Part shown: one piece after another, positions 14,250 to 22,087 of the stretch
Layout of the letters: each line of letters opens with the position of its first letter
Position numbering within the stretch: the stretch's first letter is position 1
From: a virus
Length of the DNA: 30,588 bases
Reading direction: 5' to 3' (one strand)
Virus record (IMG/VR): IMGVR_UViG_3300032738_000255
Coordinates: 1 to 30,588 of that record
Translations under genes and position numbers: made by a program
Notes under the pieces: generated by a model
The model's input: the letters and a program-made list of their open reading frames with translations, nothing else
The model's database searches: none
Told to the model about the DNA's origin: nothing

Positions 14250-15671
14250 TTACGCCGAGACATCGCTGATCGACGGTCCGACCTCGTAACCCCATTCTAG
14301 AAAATCATGCCTTTTCGAATTGCCCATTGCAAGTGCCATCACATGATCGAAGTGGTGGACCTCGCCATCCTCGTCCTCTGATTTGACGTGCCTCGTGTGG
14401 CGAACATCGCCTTCCTCGAACGTGATTAGTTGGTTGATGAGTTCCGGGTCGTCAAGCAGCCAGAGGCCTTCCGGGTTGTCTTCCTCGAGGTCGAAGTTGA
14501 GCGTCTCAAGTGACGTCGGCTTGCTAGTGCCGGTGGTCACGAACGCTTCCATGGTCGGCGTGTGGTAGCCGGCGACATCGAATTCCTTTGCGATGCGCTC
14601 GGCAAGAGCATGGCCTCCAATGGAGACCACCTCGGGCACGAAGCAGATGTACTCGGGCGGCACGCCGGCATCGATGAACTGCTGTGCGAACTTGTGCAAC
14701 TGCTTGAATTGGAAGTCGAAGCCCTTGCGGTAGATGGACTCGGTGGCGAGCATGTGACCATGCAGGTCCAACGCAGTGAAGATAGTCGGATCGCCGGTAC
14801 GGCCCCAGTCGATGGAGATGATGACGGGCAATGCGATAACCAGTTCCTTGCCGTCGGGCCATTTGCGGGGCCCCGGGTCCGGGAAGTATGCCTCGCCGGC
14901 CCCCAGGAAGATGGCGTGGACCTCCTGGCGCTGCTTGCGGCGGGACATGTTCCTGAGGACTTCCCGCAGTCGCGATGGCGTGATGTGAGGGTTGGTGTAA
15001 CTGCCGGCCTGCAGTGCCCATCTGCCGGCCTTCGGGCCGTGCTTCTTCATGGCGTGGATGGCCCGGTCGAACTCCTTCTTGAACCAGTTCGGGCCCTTGG
15101 GAGTGCCGTTGCCGATGACCATTCCGACGCGGCCAGGGCTGAAAAGGCAGGGCTGCAGGGCCTCGTCCCACGCCACCTTCTTTACAAGCCCGGCTTCGGT
15201 GATGACCAGGACGTCGAGGCCCACGGACGTGAGCGACTTCGGCTTGACGGCAGACTTCAACTCAATGAATATCTGTGGCTCCCGGTCGCCGGTGACCGTG
15301 CACTCCATTCGGTGCTTGGCTTCGTTGACCTTGACCTGGCAGATGTCCGGGATAAAGACCTTCATCTCATTCCAGAACTGCTCAAGGCGAGGATAGTCTG
15401 GAGCTACCACCCACACATGGACGAGCGGAACGAGGCTGCGATACCTGGCTCGGTTGTGCACTCGGCGGATTGCTATCTTGCTGCAGGCCCTCCACATCTC
15501 CTGGATCGTGGCGCGGTCCTTCCCCCACCGCCGCCCGCACACAAGCCACCGCCAAAGCAGATGGCCGTGCTTGTGGAAGTCAACCTGGCCTCCGTTGTGA
15601 GGCACGTAGGCTGACTCTTGCCGGATGAAGTCGGTCGGCTGAAATGATGGGGCTGCTCCGGTCAACGTCAT
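14250..15671 (-). CDS. terL: Terminase large subunit
   Basis: This encodes 473 residues, with a start overlapping the small-subunit stop (ATGA). The ATPase part has a Walker A-like CGRRWGKDR (residues 45-53) and a Walker B-like region VGLDVLVITEAG (E159), followed by a GNGTPKGPNWF coupling motif. The nuclease part begins with VIISIDWGRTGDPT (D288), has CFVPEVVSIGGHAL (E347), and ends with HHFDHVMALAMG (D442), matching an RNase H-like nuclease with three acidic residues. Two oddities: the Walker A Lys is followed by Asp instead of Ser/Thr, and Walker B reads TE instead of DE. The protein packages DNA into proheads with the small subunit and portal. Confidence 0.9.
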   Translation of the reverse strand: MTLTGAAPSFQPTDFIRQESAYVPHNGGQVDFHKHGHLLWRWLVCGRRWGKDRATIQEMWRACSKIAIRRVHNRARYRSLVPLVHVWVVAPDYPRLEQFWNEMKVFIPDICQVKVNEAKHRMECTVTGDREPQIFIELKSAVKPKSLTSVGLDVLVITEAGLVKKVAWDEALQPCLFSPGRVGMVIGNGTPKGPNWFKKEFDRAIHAMKKHGPKAGRWALQAGSYTNPHITPSRLREVLRNMSRRKQRQEVHAIFLGAGEAYFPDPGPRKWPDGKELVIALPVIISIDWGRTGDPTIFTALDLHGHMLATESIYRKGFDFQFKQLHKFAQQFIDAGVPPEYICFVPEVVSIGGHALAERIAKEFDVAGYHTPTMEAFVTTGTSKPTSLETLNFDLEEDNPEGLWLLDDPELINQLITFEEGDVRHTRHVKSEDEDGEVHHFDHVMALAMGNSKRHDFLEWGYEVGPSISDVSA

Positions 15672-16483
15672 TCCTCGTACTTGCCGTCGCCTTTCTTGAC
15701 TGAGTATGCCACACTGCGATGCCTGGAGTCCGGCTCTTCTGCCGTAAACTCGTCGTCGTCGCCTTCCTCTTCATCTGCCGGTGCGTCAATCGCTTGGCCA
15801 GTGCCGAGGCGCATGGCATCTGGCTCGGGGGGGTCTGGATAGGGGTCGTTGCCCCACTGCATGATGAGCGTCTTGTTTACCACTCGCTGCACGTGGTTGA
15901 GTGCGATGCTGACCTGGCCGGTCGTCATAATCTGGCCGAGCCTCGCTATCTGCGACAGCACGATAGGGCTCAACATCACCTTGCGATACATCAGAACTTC
16001 ACCCGACAGCACGTCTGCGCCGGCCTGCAAGAGGCTGTTTACTTTCGTCATCGCCTTGGCGTGGATGTACAGTTCGAACTCGATTGCTTTGAGCGCGGCC
16101 TCGGTGACCTTCTTGGTGCCGGAGAGGTAGGACTCCATGTGCCCGATGATCGCCAGTTTCGTCCGGTTGAGAAGGGCGTCCTCGCTGGTCCCCTCGACAT
16201 TCATCATGTCGCCTTGTGGAGCCATGCCCTCATCCTGCGACGTGGTCTTGCCGCCACTCACCCGACGCATGGCCGCGGTTATGAAAGCGTCCCGCTCACC
16301 ACGCCAACCCTTCTCTGTGATCTTCCGGGAGATGGTCACGCGGCCTACGTTCAACCCGAACTCCTCATTGATGATGGCTGCGATATTCGAGGGGCCTCCG
16401 AAGCGGGGCTTGCCGTCCGGCTCAAGCGTCAGAAAGAGTTGTCTTACCCTATCCCAAATGTGTAGTGGTATCCGCCCAGACAC
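15668..16483 (-). CDS. Terminase small subunit (probable)
   Basis: This encodes 271 residues. It starts with GTG at 16483 behind GGGAGGGCAACCT. The N-terminus looks like a helix-turn-helix DNA-binding domain: an F-G-G-P-SNIAAIINEEFG segment followed by VGRVTISRKITEKGW. A long helical middle with many Met, Leu and Ala residues fits oligomerisation. The C-terminus is acidic (ADEEEGDDDEFTAEEPD) and basic at the very end. Small subunits recognise packaging sites and stimulate the large subunit. It overlaps terL by four bases and is the first gene of the late block after the only longer intergenic region. Confidence 0.75.
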   Translation of the reverse strand: MSGRIPLHIWDRVRQLFLTLEPDGKPRFGGPSNIAAIINEEFGLNVGRVTISRKITEKGWRGERDAFITAAMRRVSGGKTTSQDEGMAPQGDMMNVEGTSEDALLNRTKLAIIGHMESYLSGTKKVTEAALKAIEFELYIHAKAMTKVNSLLQAGADVLSGEVLMYRKVMLSPIVLSQIARLGQIMTTGQVSIALNHVQRVVNKTLIMQWGNDPYPDPPEPDAMRLGTGQAIDAPADEEEGDDDEFTAEEPDSRHRSVAYSVKKGDGKYEE

Positions 16484-16503
16484 AGGTTGCCCTCCCGTAA
16501 CAG

Positions 16504-16532
16504 AGCGTATCTGAAATGCGTATCTGCGTCAA
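16504..16532 (-). promoter_or_regulatory. Sigma70-like promoter for the late (terminase) operon
   Basis: On the minus strand TTGACG (16527-16532) is followed after exactly 17 bases by TACGCT (16504-16509). The start codon of the small terminase lies about 20 bases further on. The -35 matches 5 of 6 consensus bases; the -10 matches T, A and the final T only. Location in the one intergenic region of more than 200 bases supports it. Confidence 0.5.
16505..16526 (-). repeat. Direct repeat GCGTATCTG x2 over the late promoter (possible operator)
   Basis: The 9-mer GCGTATCTG (plus strand) occurs at 16505-16513 and 16518-16526, a 13-base period. The first copy covers the proposed -10 box and the second lies in the spacer. 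A related copy, GCGTATCCG, lies at 16633-16641. This placement would suit a repressor or activator controlling late transcription. Confidence 0.4.
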
Positions 16533-16709
16533 GATGGGCCGCGAATGCGTGCGATTGCCTCTCTGCACGATCCGGGGGGCGTTTCGAGAGTTCAACTTTG
16601 CATGAGAAACGCGTAGCGGAGGTGCATCACGCGCGTATCCGACTGTAGCATTGACGGGCTTGGCGGGGTGGTCCTCGCGCGTGTGCGGTTAGCCTGCCCT
16701 ACTACAACT

Positions 16710-17489
16710 CTAGGTATCTTGTTCTACCACGCGCACAGGCGTAAGTCCCGTCTCTGCGAAGAAGCGCTCCAGACACACTGCGAGATACTTCGGTGCAAGT
16801 TCAACTCCCCGGCAGCGGCGGTTGGTGCGTTCGCAAGCAATCAGAGTCGAACCAGAGCCAAGGAACGGGTCAATGACCAAGTGTCCTGCAGCAGTGGAAT
16901 TCGAGAGGCACTGAAGAATCAGCGAGATGGGCTTCATGGTAGGATGCTCTTCGTTCCGAGACGGCTTGTCGTGTTCGAGGACGGTTGTCTGGCAATGGTC
17001 CCCATACCATTTGGAACCGGCATGGTCGCCGCGTCCCGACCGGCCTTGCCCTGGAGTCCATCCATACAGAATGTCCTCGTGCCTGTAGTGATAATCGCTG
17101 TGGCCGAGGACCATGGAACTCTTCACCCATACCAACGCCTGGTGAAACCTCCACTCTGCCTCCTGGAGGGCCAACCGGAATACTGTCCCCATGGGCCCAG
17201 CCGGTGCGGCGATGTAAAAAGGAGAGCCAGGCTCAAGGAAGTCGGTGACAGTGGCGAACGCCCTCCGCAGGAGGTCCGGCAGGTCTTTCGCCCCATCGTT
17301 GCCAATGACCAGTTCGTTCTTCGTCTTGCCGACGTAACTGACTCCATATGGTGGGTCCGTCCACATAGCGATAGCCTTCTCACCATCCATGACGGCAGCG
17401 ACGACCTCCTTGTCCGTCGAGTCTCCGCAGACGATCCGATGGCGATACTGAACCTCGGGCTCGAACTCATGTCCGCAATTACACTTCAT
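16710..17489 (-). CDS. DNA methyltransferase, DPPY type (N6-adenine or N4-cytosine), with N-terminal Cys motif
   Basis: This encodes 259 residues from the ATG at 17489, which overlaps the previous stop by 11 bases and has GGAG seven bases upstream. The order is that of beta-class methyltransferases: IVCGDST and TDPPYGVSY (DPPY at residues 45-48) near the N-terminus, HPTMKP in the middle, then the AdoMet motif VIDPFLGSGSTLIACER and GVELAPKYLAVCLERF at the C-terminus. DPPY favours adenine as the target. The N-terminus MKCNCGHEFEP is a Cys/His knuckle almost identical to that of the next gene upstream. It is the last gene of the modification island; its likely role is self-modification against restriction. 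Confidence 0.85.
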   Translation of the reverse strand: MKCNCGHEFEPEVQYRHRIVCGDSTDKEVVAAVMDGEKAIAMWTDPPYGVSYVGKTKNELVIGNDGAKDLPDLLRRAFATVTDFLEPGSPFYIAAPAGPMGTVFRLALQEAEWRFHQALVWVKSSMVLGHSDYHYRHEDILYGWTPGQGRSGRGDHAGSKWYGDHCQTTVLEHDKPSRNEEHPTMKPISLILQCLSNSTAAGHLVIDPFLGSGSTLIACERTNRRCRGVELAPKYLAVCLERFFAETGLTPVRVVEQDT

Positions 17490-18345
17490 TGAGTTTCTCC
17501 ACGGCCACGCCAAGGGTGGCCATCCGTTCAAGCGCAACTGCGATGTATTCAGGTGCGATGTCGATTCCGATGCAGCGCCGGCCGGCCTGCTCCGCTGCTA
17601 TGACGGTGGTGCCACTTCCGACGAAGGGGTCGCAGACAAAGTCTCCTGGAGCCGAGTATGCATCGATGACGAGCTTTGCGAAGGCAACGGAGAATGGCGC
17701 TGGATGCCCGGGGACTCCTCCATACTGGCGAGGCTCTCGGATAACGGAGTCGGGGATCTTGTGGCTCTGCACCTTCTTGTCTAGTCCATTCCATCCGCTC
17801 CTTCCGCCAGCTGCGTTTCTAAGCCCAGACGTATCGCCGGTGCTGGACAGACGGTGGAATTCCCCGGCACACTTGCACTCCACAATCTTGTTCGCCTGCC
17901 TGGCAGCAGCAGCGAAATGGAACACGAATTCATGCGATGGGCCCAGACGACCGTTCCAGTCTCCGGGGAGGGCGCATCCCTGATCCCACACATACCAGCC
18001 GAAAAGCGGGGCCCCTTCAGCCTCCATCCGTTCGAGAAGCGAGGTCCAATACATCACGACTCGTCGCTCGCGGTGCACCAGCCCAAGGTTGATGAGCGCC
18101 TGGTGGTCCGGGACGCCGTGGCTGTGGCAGTTGGCAATGACCGCCGGCACGACGGCATTCCAGTCAAAGCCAGTTCCGACCTTGTAGTCTCGCTGATTGC
18201 CATATGGTGGCGAAGTAAATGTGAGATGGACCAGAGGCTTTCCGGGGATTGCCTCGAACGCCTCTTTCGTGGTGGCGTCTGCGCAGACCAGGTAATGCCG
18301 GTGCTGGCGAACTGGCTCGAAGTCGTGTCCGCATGAGCATCTCAT
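17479..18345 (-). CDS. DNA methyltransferase, SPPY type (likely N4-cytosine), paralogue of its downstream neighbour
   Basis: This encodes 288 residues from the ATG at 18345, in an ATGA overlap with the ParB-like gene. It begins MRCSCGHDFEP and has VCADATTKEAF, then TFTSPPYGNQRDY (SPPY at 45-48, the same position as DPPY in the neighbour). It ends with VCDPFVGSGTTVIAAEQAGR and GIDIAPEYIAVALERM. SPPY is typical of N4-cytosine enzymes but also occurs in others. The middle holds a target-recognition region (FGWYVWDQGCALPGDWNGR...) not shared with the neighbour. Matching ends with differing middles suggest tandem duplication followed by divergence. Confidence 0.85.
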   Translation of the reverse strand: MRCSCGHDFEPVRQHRHYLVCADATTKEAFEAIPGKPLVHLTFTSPPYGNQRDYKVGTGFDWNAVVPAVIANCHSHGVPDHQALINLGLVHRERRVVMYWTSLLERMEAEGAPLFGWYVWDQGCALPGDWNGRLGPSHEFVFHFAAAARQANKIVECKCAGEFHRLSSTGDTSGLRNAAGGRSGWNGLDKKVQSHKIPDSVIREPRQYGGVPGHPAPFSVAFAKLVIDAYSAPGDFVCDPFVGSGTTVIAAEQAGRRCIGIDIAPEYIAVALERMATLGVAVEKLNEV

Positions 18346-18953
18346 GATAACTCGTGCACCTTGCCGCACTTCGGACAGGCCGTGAATGCTCCGAGGCCCC
18401 ATACATCGCCAACATTGGTCTTCCACTTCTCCCGCAACTTCTCAGCCGGGTCTGGCGGCGGATCGTCTCCACCTCCACCCGGCCCAGGTCCGGGCGGTTT
18501 CAGGCTTGCCAGCAACTCCGCTATGGTATCGTCTGCGAGTCCCGTAAACTCCACGTCGATGTCCGACAACTGAATCTCGCCGATGAGAACGCTGAGTGCT
18601 TCCACGTCCCACTCGCCAGCCGCGTCCTGTGAATTCAGCGCGATATTCAGCGCCTTCTCTTGCGGCGAGTTTGGCACAAGGTCTACCCAGGTGATATCCG
18701 CAGAGTCAATCCAGGATTGCCCCAGTTCGAGCAGGGCCTTGACGCGCTGGTGCCCGCCCACGATTCTCATTCCCTGCCGGTTCACGGTGATGGTCGTAGC
18801 CAGTCTGAGCCCGTCCTTGACGTCCCATCCCTCGACGGCTCCCGAGTGCTCTCGAATCAACGTCTTGAGTCTGGCCATGTGCTCGGGCGCAATCTTCCGG
18901 GGGTTGTAGTCTGAGGGTTCCAGGTCCGACAGTGGTATCTTCTTTCTTGCCAT
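18342..18953 (-). CDS. ParB/Srx-like nuclease-fold domain protein
   Basis: This encodes 203 residues with an ATG at 18953 behind GGGAG. The N-terminus has the ParB-like pattern: IPLSDLEPSDYNPRKI, then RIVGGHQRVKALLELG (GGHQR at 66-70) and NSPQEKALNIALN. A Pro/Gly linker (153-169) leads to EKWKTNVGDVWGLG and a CPKCGKVHEL ending. In many phage proteins this same ParB domain is fused, through KW...GDVW.LG, to a DPPY/SPPY methyltransferase. Here the chain stops after a CxxC and the methyltransferase follows as a separate, overlapping gene. The protein probably acts with the methyltransferase; whether it cuts or binds nucleotides is unknown. Confidence 0.8.
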   Translation of the reverse strand: MARKKIPLSDLEPSDYNPRKIAPEHMARLKTLIREHSGAVEGWDVKDGLRLATTITVNRQGMRIVGGHQRVKALLELGQSWIDSADITWVDLVPNSPQEKALNIALNSQDAAGEWDVEALSVLIGEIQLSDIDVEFTGLADDTIAELLASLKPPGPGPGGGGDDPPPDPAEKLREKWKTNVGDVWGLGAFTACPKCGKVHELS

Positions 18954-18963
18954 GCGATCTCCC

Positions 18964-19224
18964 TCAGTTCGCCTTCGTTGTCAGCGCCGTTTTCCGGTAG
19001 AGCCCGAGCGCCATGGGGATGGAAAGCCCGCCCCCGCACTTGCCGCATAAAGCCTCGAATGCAACCTCTGCCAAGCATCCTTCCCGGAGTATTGCTTCCC
19101 GGAAGTCCATGTTGACCGTGACGTTGACCAGAGCCCCGCAGAATGGGCACTCGACGCGCAGGAGAAAGCCTGCCTCGCTCGTGCCCGGGTCCTCGATTAC
19201 TTCCTTGATTTCGTGCTTGGCCAT
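18964..19224 (-). CDS. Small zinc-ribbon protein
   Basis: This encodes 86 residues. The start overlaps the Dam-type gene's stop by one base (TAATG). Two Cys pairs, CPFCG (C26, C29) and CGKCG (C60, C63), 31 residues apart, fit a zinc ribbon; the segment between them has a strand and a helix. No family name can be given. Its place between methyltransferase genes suggests a nucleic-acid-binding accessory, but that is inference. Confidence 0.65.
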   Translation of the reverse strand: MAKHEIKEVIEDPGTSEAGFLLRVECPFCGALVNVTVNMDFREAILREGCLAEVAFEALCGKCGGGLSIPMALGLYRKTALTTKAN

Positions 19225-20048
19225 TACAGCAGTACCCCCATTCCGTTTCTGGCAGACTCGTTGAGCCAGATGGTTTCAGTTCTCGCCACTGCGCCGGTGC
19301 CAGGACGTTCCGACATCGTTGACGCACTCACCGACCACCAGGTTGCGAGCCGCTCCTCGTAGAGGTCGCTGTCGTAACCCGACAGAATGACCTTGCCCTC
19401 CAACCCGCACAGGAAGTCGATGAGTTTCCCGTGGGCTTCGGGGGAGTCGAACTCTTCCGTGTACTTCCGGTGGCTGGTCCTGGTCTCGCGGAGGTATGGA
19501 GGGTCCACGTAGAACAGGGAGTGGATGCTGTCGTGGCCACGCATCAGAGTTTCGTAGTCTCGGTTTTCTATCGTCACCCCACGGAGCCGGTTCGCCACGT
19601 CTCTGATGCGCTCTGGATATTCGGCCCATGCTCTGGCGACTGCCGAAGCGTTGTAGGTGATGTTGGTGCGAAAGCTCGTCTTGCCCTGGCATCCGCTCAC
19701 CATTCCCTGCGCGCTGAGGATGGCGAAACGCCTAGCCCGTTCCATCGGATCGTCCGCTGGCTCGTAGGCCTGGTCGAACTCGTCACGAGCGAATGGCGTG
19801 AGCGACAGGACATGCATGAACTCTTCCGTTCGCTCCCGGAGGACCTGGAAGAAGTTGACGACGTCGCAGTCGAGATCGTTGTAGACCTCGGACCAGGACC
19901 TGGGCTTGCGCAGGAGGACAGCCGCTCCCCCACCGAAAGGCTCGCAGTAGATTCGGTGCGCTGAGAAGTGCCGGATTATCCACGGTGCCATTCGCCACTT
20001 GCTTCCGTGGTATCTGAGTGCCGGCCCCGTCGGTGCTTGGTCAGCCAT
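19224..20048 (-). CDS. Dam-type (D12 class) N6-adenine DNA methyltransferase
   Basis: This encodes 274 residues from the ATG at 20048, with GGAGG eight bases upstream; an in-frame TTG precedes it. It starts with the D12-class motif ALRYHGSKWRMAPWIIRHF, then the AdoMet-binding YCEPFGGGAAVLLRK, SEVYNDLDCDVVNFF, and the catalytic SLFYVDPPYLRET (DPPY at 182-185). These are the alpha-class (Dam/DpnM-like) motifs in order, and the length is normal. It methylates the N6 of adenine, likely to protect phage DNA or to mark it. The recognition sequence cannot be read from the protein. It is coupled by TGATG to the gene upstream. Confidence 0.88.
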   Translation of the reverse strand: MADQAPTGPALRYHGSKWRMAPWIIRHFSAHRIYCEPFGGGAAVLLRKPRSWSEVYNDLDCDVVNFFQVLRERTEEFMHVLSLTPFARDEFDQAYEPADDPMERARRFAILSAQGMVSGCQGKTSFRTNITYNASAVARAWAEYPERIRDVANRLRGVTIENRDYETLMRGHDSIHSLFYVDPPYLRETRTSHRKYTEEFDSPEAHGKLIDFLCGLEGKVILSGYDSDLYEERLATWWSVSASTMSERPGTGAVARTETIWLNESARNGMGVLL

Positions 20049-20215
20049 CAATGCAACCTCCCCTCGAGGCGTTCCTTCAGTCTGGCTACCTCGACTTCAG
20101 CCGTGTGCGCCTTGTGCTTCAGGAGCGCAATGCTGCGGTCGTCTGCCGACGGACCTGCGAACCGTCGTTTTGGGTTGAATGGTACTTGCAGTCCTGTTGT
20201 TTTGCTGGTGTCCAT
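20048..20215 (-). CDS. Small basic protein (55 aa), unknown function
   Basis: This encodes 55 residues from the ATG at 20215, with GGAGG seven bases upstream. It is translationally coupled to the Dam-type gene (TGATG). It begins MDTSKTTGLQVPFNPKRRFAG and ends in a charged helix (EVEVARLKERLEGRLH), possibly a short coiled coil. A longer in-frame version reaching to 20509 is low-complexity Thr/Arg sequence antisense-like to the beta-helix gene and is not credible. No function is apparent. Confidence 0.6.
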   Translation of the reverse strand: MDTSKTTGLQVPFNPKRRFAGPSADDRSIALLKHKAHTAEVEVARLKERLEGRLH

Positions 20216-20240
20216 GGTTCCGCCTCCATGTTGTTGCTGG

Positions 20241-21632
20241 TTATCTTGCCATTCCCTCGTCCCTGGTCGGCACGGTCGGCGGGACGGTGACCCGAGTGCG
20301 CATCGAGCGTGGGTTGTCCTGCTGGTACTCGTAGCAGCCCCGGTCCATGCGTGGGCCGGACGGCGCGTGCTGTCCTGCCAGGTCGCTGCTCCTGCCGGAC
20401 GGCCACATGCCGGTGTCCAGGCACGGAGAGGCGAGCGAGAGGCTGTAGTCGTCGTTGGCGGCGTCCTGGAATAGGGGGTCAGTGTCGTCGAGGTCGGTGG
20501 CGGTCGCATTCCAGAACGCGAAAAAACCGGCTCCCGCCGCCTTGTTGCATACGTTGTAGCTACTCAGCACTTGTCCGGCAGTCGTGGAGTAGTAGCCCAG
20601 AGCCGTACTGCCATCGACGATACAGTTGCGGGCAGTCACGGACGCCGCAGGATTGTTTGAGCTCGTGAGCCCCTGGGCGACTGGACCCACCACAGTGAGG
20701 TTGCTCACGACGGACGCAGCCATGGCGGTGCCGCCGCCATCTATCTCCAGGGCCTTGTCGGTCCCGATGGCGGTGAATCCATACGCCAGCACGTCGGACA
20801 CCACCATCGCCCGGCGCAATGACCTCAGACCCCAAATGCGATCAGCGGTCAGGTCGTACACTCGGCATCTAGACACGGTGAGGACATCGAGATCGGCGGC
20901 ATTGTCGGACGAATTCACGCCCCAGATCCGGTTTTCATGGGATATGTCGTGAATGGAGCAGTCCGACACTGACGAGAGCGTCGCAGACGTGTCGACGTAT
21001 ATTGGATAAGCGTTCTGTGTCGCACCCGTAAGGGTGGCGTCCTTGATCTCGCAGCCAGTAACGGTCTGCGATGCGCCGTTCAGGTAGATCCCCGTCCAGT
21101 TCTGGTTCGTCGGGTCCACCGGGTTGTCTATCAGGATGTCGGTGAAAGTGACCGAGTTGCCCGTCGCAATGGCTGTGACCTGCGCCACGCCCGCCGCCCC
21201 GTTGGCCGTGAGCCGGAAGCCGCCGACGGTATTCGACGCCCCCGTGACCACGAACGGGTTTGCCCCGATGTAGCCGGTCATAACCACCCGGCCCGTGCCG
21301 TTGTTGACGTCGATGTCCCAGCCGGTGTTGGTGGCTGCGAGGGTCAGGAATGTCGCCGTGCCGCCCCCTCCGTCGAACGTGTAGTCGGCCTCGTAGTGGT
21401 TCCACGTCACGCCGGTGATGCCCGCGGCCGGTTGCAGGGTCTGGTTGTTCTCGGTGTACCCGCCGACGCCCCCATAGCTCTCGATCACGTCGTCGTTGGC
21501 CAGGGCGGCGAAGGCCGTCGCCATGACGGTGTAATCCTTTCCCGCCCCGACGGTGCAGACTCCGGCGGGACATGCGGCGTGGGCCACTGCTGGCAGGAGG
21601 CAGAGCAGGGCCGTAAGCAGTAGGCGTCTCAT
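20241..21632 (-). CDS. Secreted parallel beta-helix protein
   Basis: This encodes 463 residues, with a start in an ATGA overlap with the upstream gene. Residues 1-19 (MRRLLLTALLCLLPAVAHA) are a clear Sec signal peptide with an AHA-A cleavage site. The rest is rich in Gly, Thr, Asn, Val and Ile, with repeating short strands such as VSDCSIHDISHENRIWGVNSSDNAADLDVLTVSRCRVYDL. This pattern fits a right-handed parallel beta-helix of pectate-lyase or tailspike type. The ending (DPLFQDAANDDYSLSLASPCLDTG, then GCYEYQ) is a common ending of secreted bacterial beta-helix proteins. A signal peptide is odd for a virion protein, so it may act on the host envelope or outside the cell. No catalytic residues can be assigned. 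Confidence 0.75.
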   Translation of the reverse strand: MRRLLLTALLCLLPAVAHAACPAGVCTVGAGKDYTVMATAFAALANDDVIESYGGVGGYTENNQTLQPAAGITGVTWNHYEADYTFDGGGGTATFLTLAATNTGWDIDVNNGTGRVVMTGYIGANPFVVTGASNTVGGFRLTANGAAGVAQVTAIATGNSVTFTDILIDNPVDPTNQNWTGIYLNGASQTVTGCEIKDATLTGATQNAYPIYVDTSATLSSVSDCSIHDISHENRIWGVNSSDNAADLDVLTVSRCRVYDLTADRIWGLRSLRRAMVVSDVLAYGFTAIGTDKALEIDGGGTAMAASVVSNLTVVGPVAQGLTSSNNPAASVTARNCIVDGSTALGYYSTTAGQVLSSYNVCNKAAGAGFFAFWNATATDLDDTDPLFQDAANDDYSLSLASPCLDTGMWPSGRSSDLAGQHAPSGPRMDRGCYEYQQDNPRSMRTRVTVPPTVPTRDEGMAR

Positions 21633-22087
21633 TCTATTGCCTCCATGTCGGGCGGCACGATGACGACCGCGGGCTTGACTCCGGGCACCTTGACCATGGC
21701 TCCGTCACGGTATTCCCACTTGCGCAGGGCAAGGTCCTGGACGCTGAAGTCGGGCGGCAGGTCCACGTCGGCGGTGGCCAGCGGCTCCCGGTTCGGCCCC
21801 GGCCCCCACCGTTGCCCGTATGGCAGTGCGGCGATGACCACGCCCGTGCCCCGGTGGTAGCAGATGGTCATGGCCGGGTGCGCCACCACTTCCGCCGTCG
21901 GTTGCTCGGTGACGTCCGTGGGTTGAGCCACCACCTCGACGGCCACGACGTCCGCGGTCGCCACGACGTCCACCTTCACCGGCCTCGCGAACACGGCGAT
22001 CACGCCTGCGGCTATGAGGAGCAGGGCCCCGGCCGCGGCTGATGTCCCTGCGATCTTTCTATTCTCTTCGGCCGTGCGCGGGCTCAT
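21629..22087 (-). CDS. Single-pass membrane protein with Val-rich periplasmic part
   Basis: This encodes 152 residues from the ATG at 22087, overlapping the upstream stop (ATGA); the longer in-frame version is antisense-like. A charged N-terminus (MSPRTAEENRKIAG) is followed by one membrane segment at about residues 17-37 (AAGALLLIAAGVIAVFA) and then a Val/Ala/Thr-rich stretch and a compact C-terminus (WEYRDGAMVKVPG...). The expected topology is N-in, C-out. It is sandwiched between two signal-peptide genes and coupled to both. A lysis or anchoring role is possible but not shown. Confidence 0.65.
   Translation of the reverse strand: MSPRTAEENRKIAGTSAAAGALLLIAAGVIAVFARPVKVDVVATADVVAVEVVAQPTDVTEQPTAEVVAHPAMTICYHRGTGVVIAALPYGQRWGPGPNREPLATADVDLPPDFSVQDLALRKWEYRDGAMVKVPGVKPAVVIVPPDMEAIE

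Larger units (their letters stand above)
16484..16709. other. Intergenic region between methyltransferase and terminase operons
   Basis: These 226 bases hold no convincing gene on either strand. They contain the proposed late promoter, the GCGTATCTG repeats and a third repeat copy near the right side. I see no intrinsic terminator with a U tract behind the methyltransferase stop. A packaging site next to the small terminase gene is possible but not visible as a motif. Confidence 0.6.

Noticed and set aside
12594-14300. Long plus-strand open frame (568 codons) opposite the portal gene
   Set aside because: It is antisense to a clear portal gene; its composition is typical of a shadow frame and no family features are present.
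20216-20509. Upstream in-frame extension of the 55-residue gene
   Set aside because: The extension overlaps the end of the beta-helix gene, is Thr/Arg/Pro low-complexity, and the downstream ATG at 20215 has a good GGAGG site.
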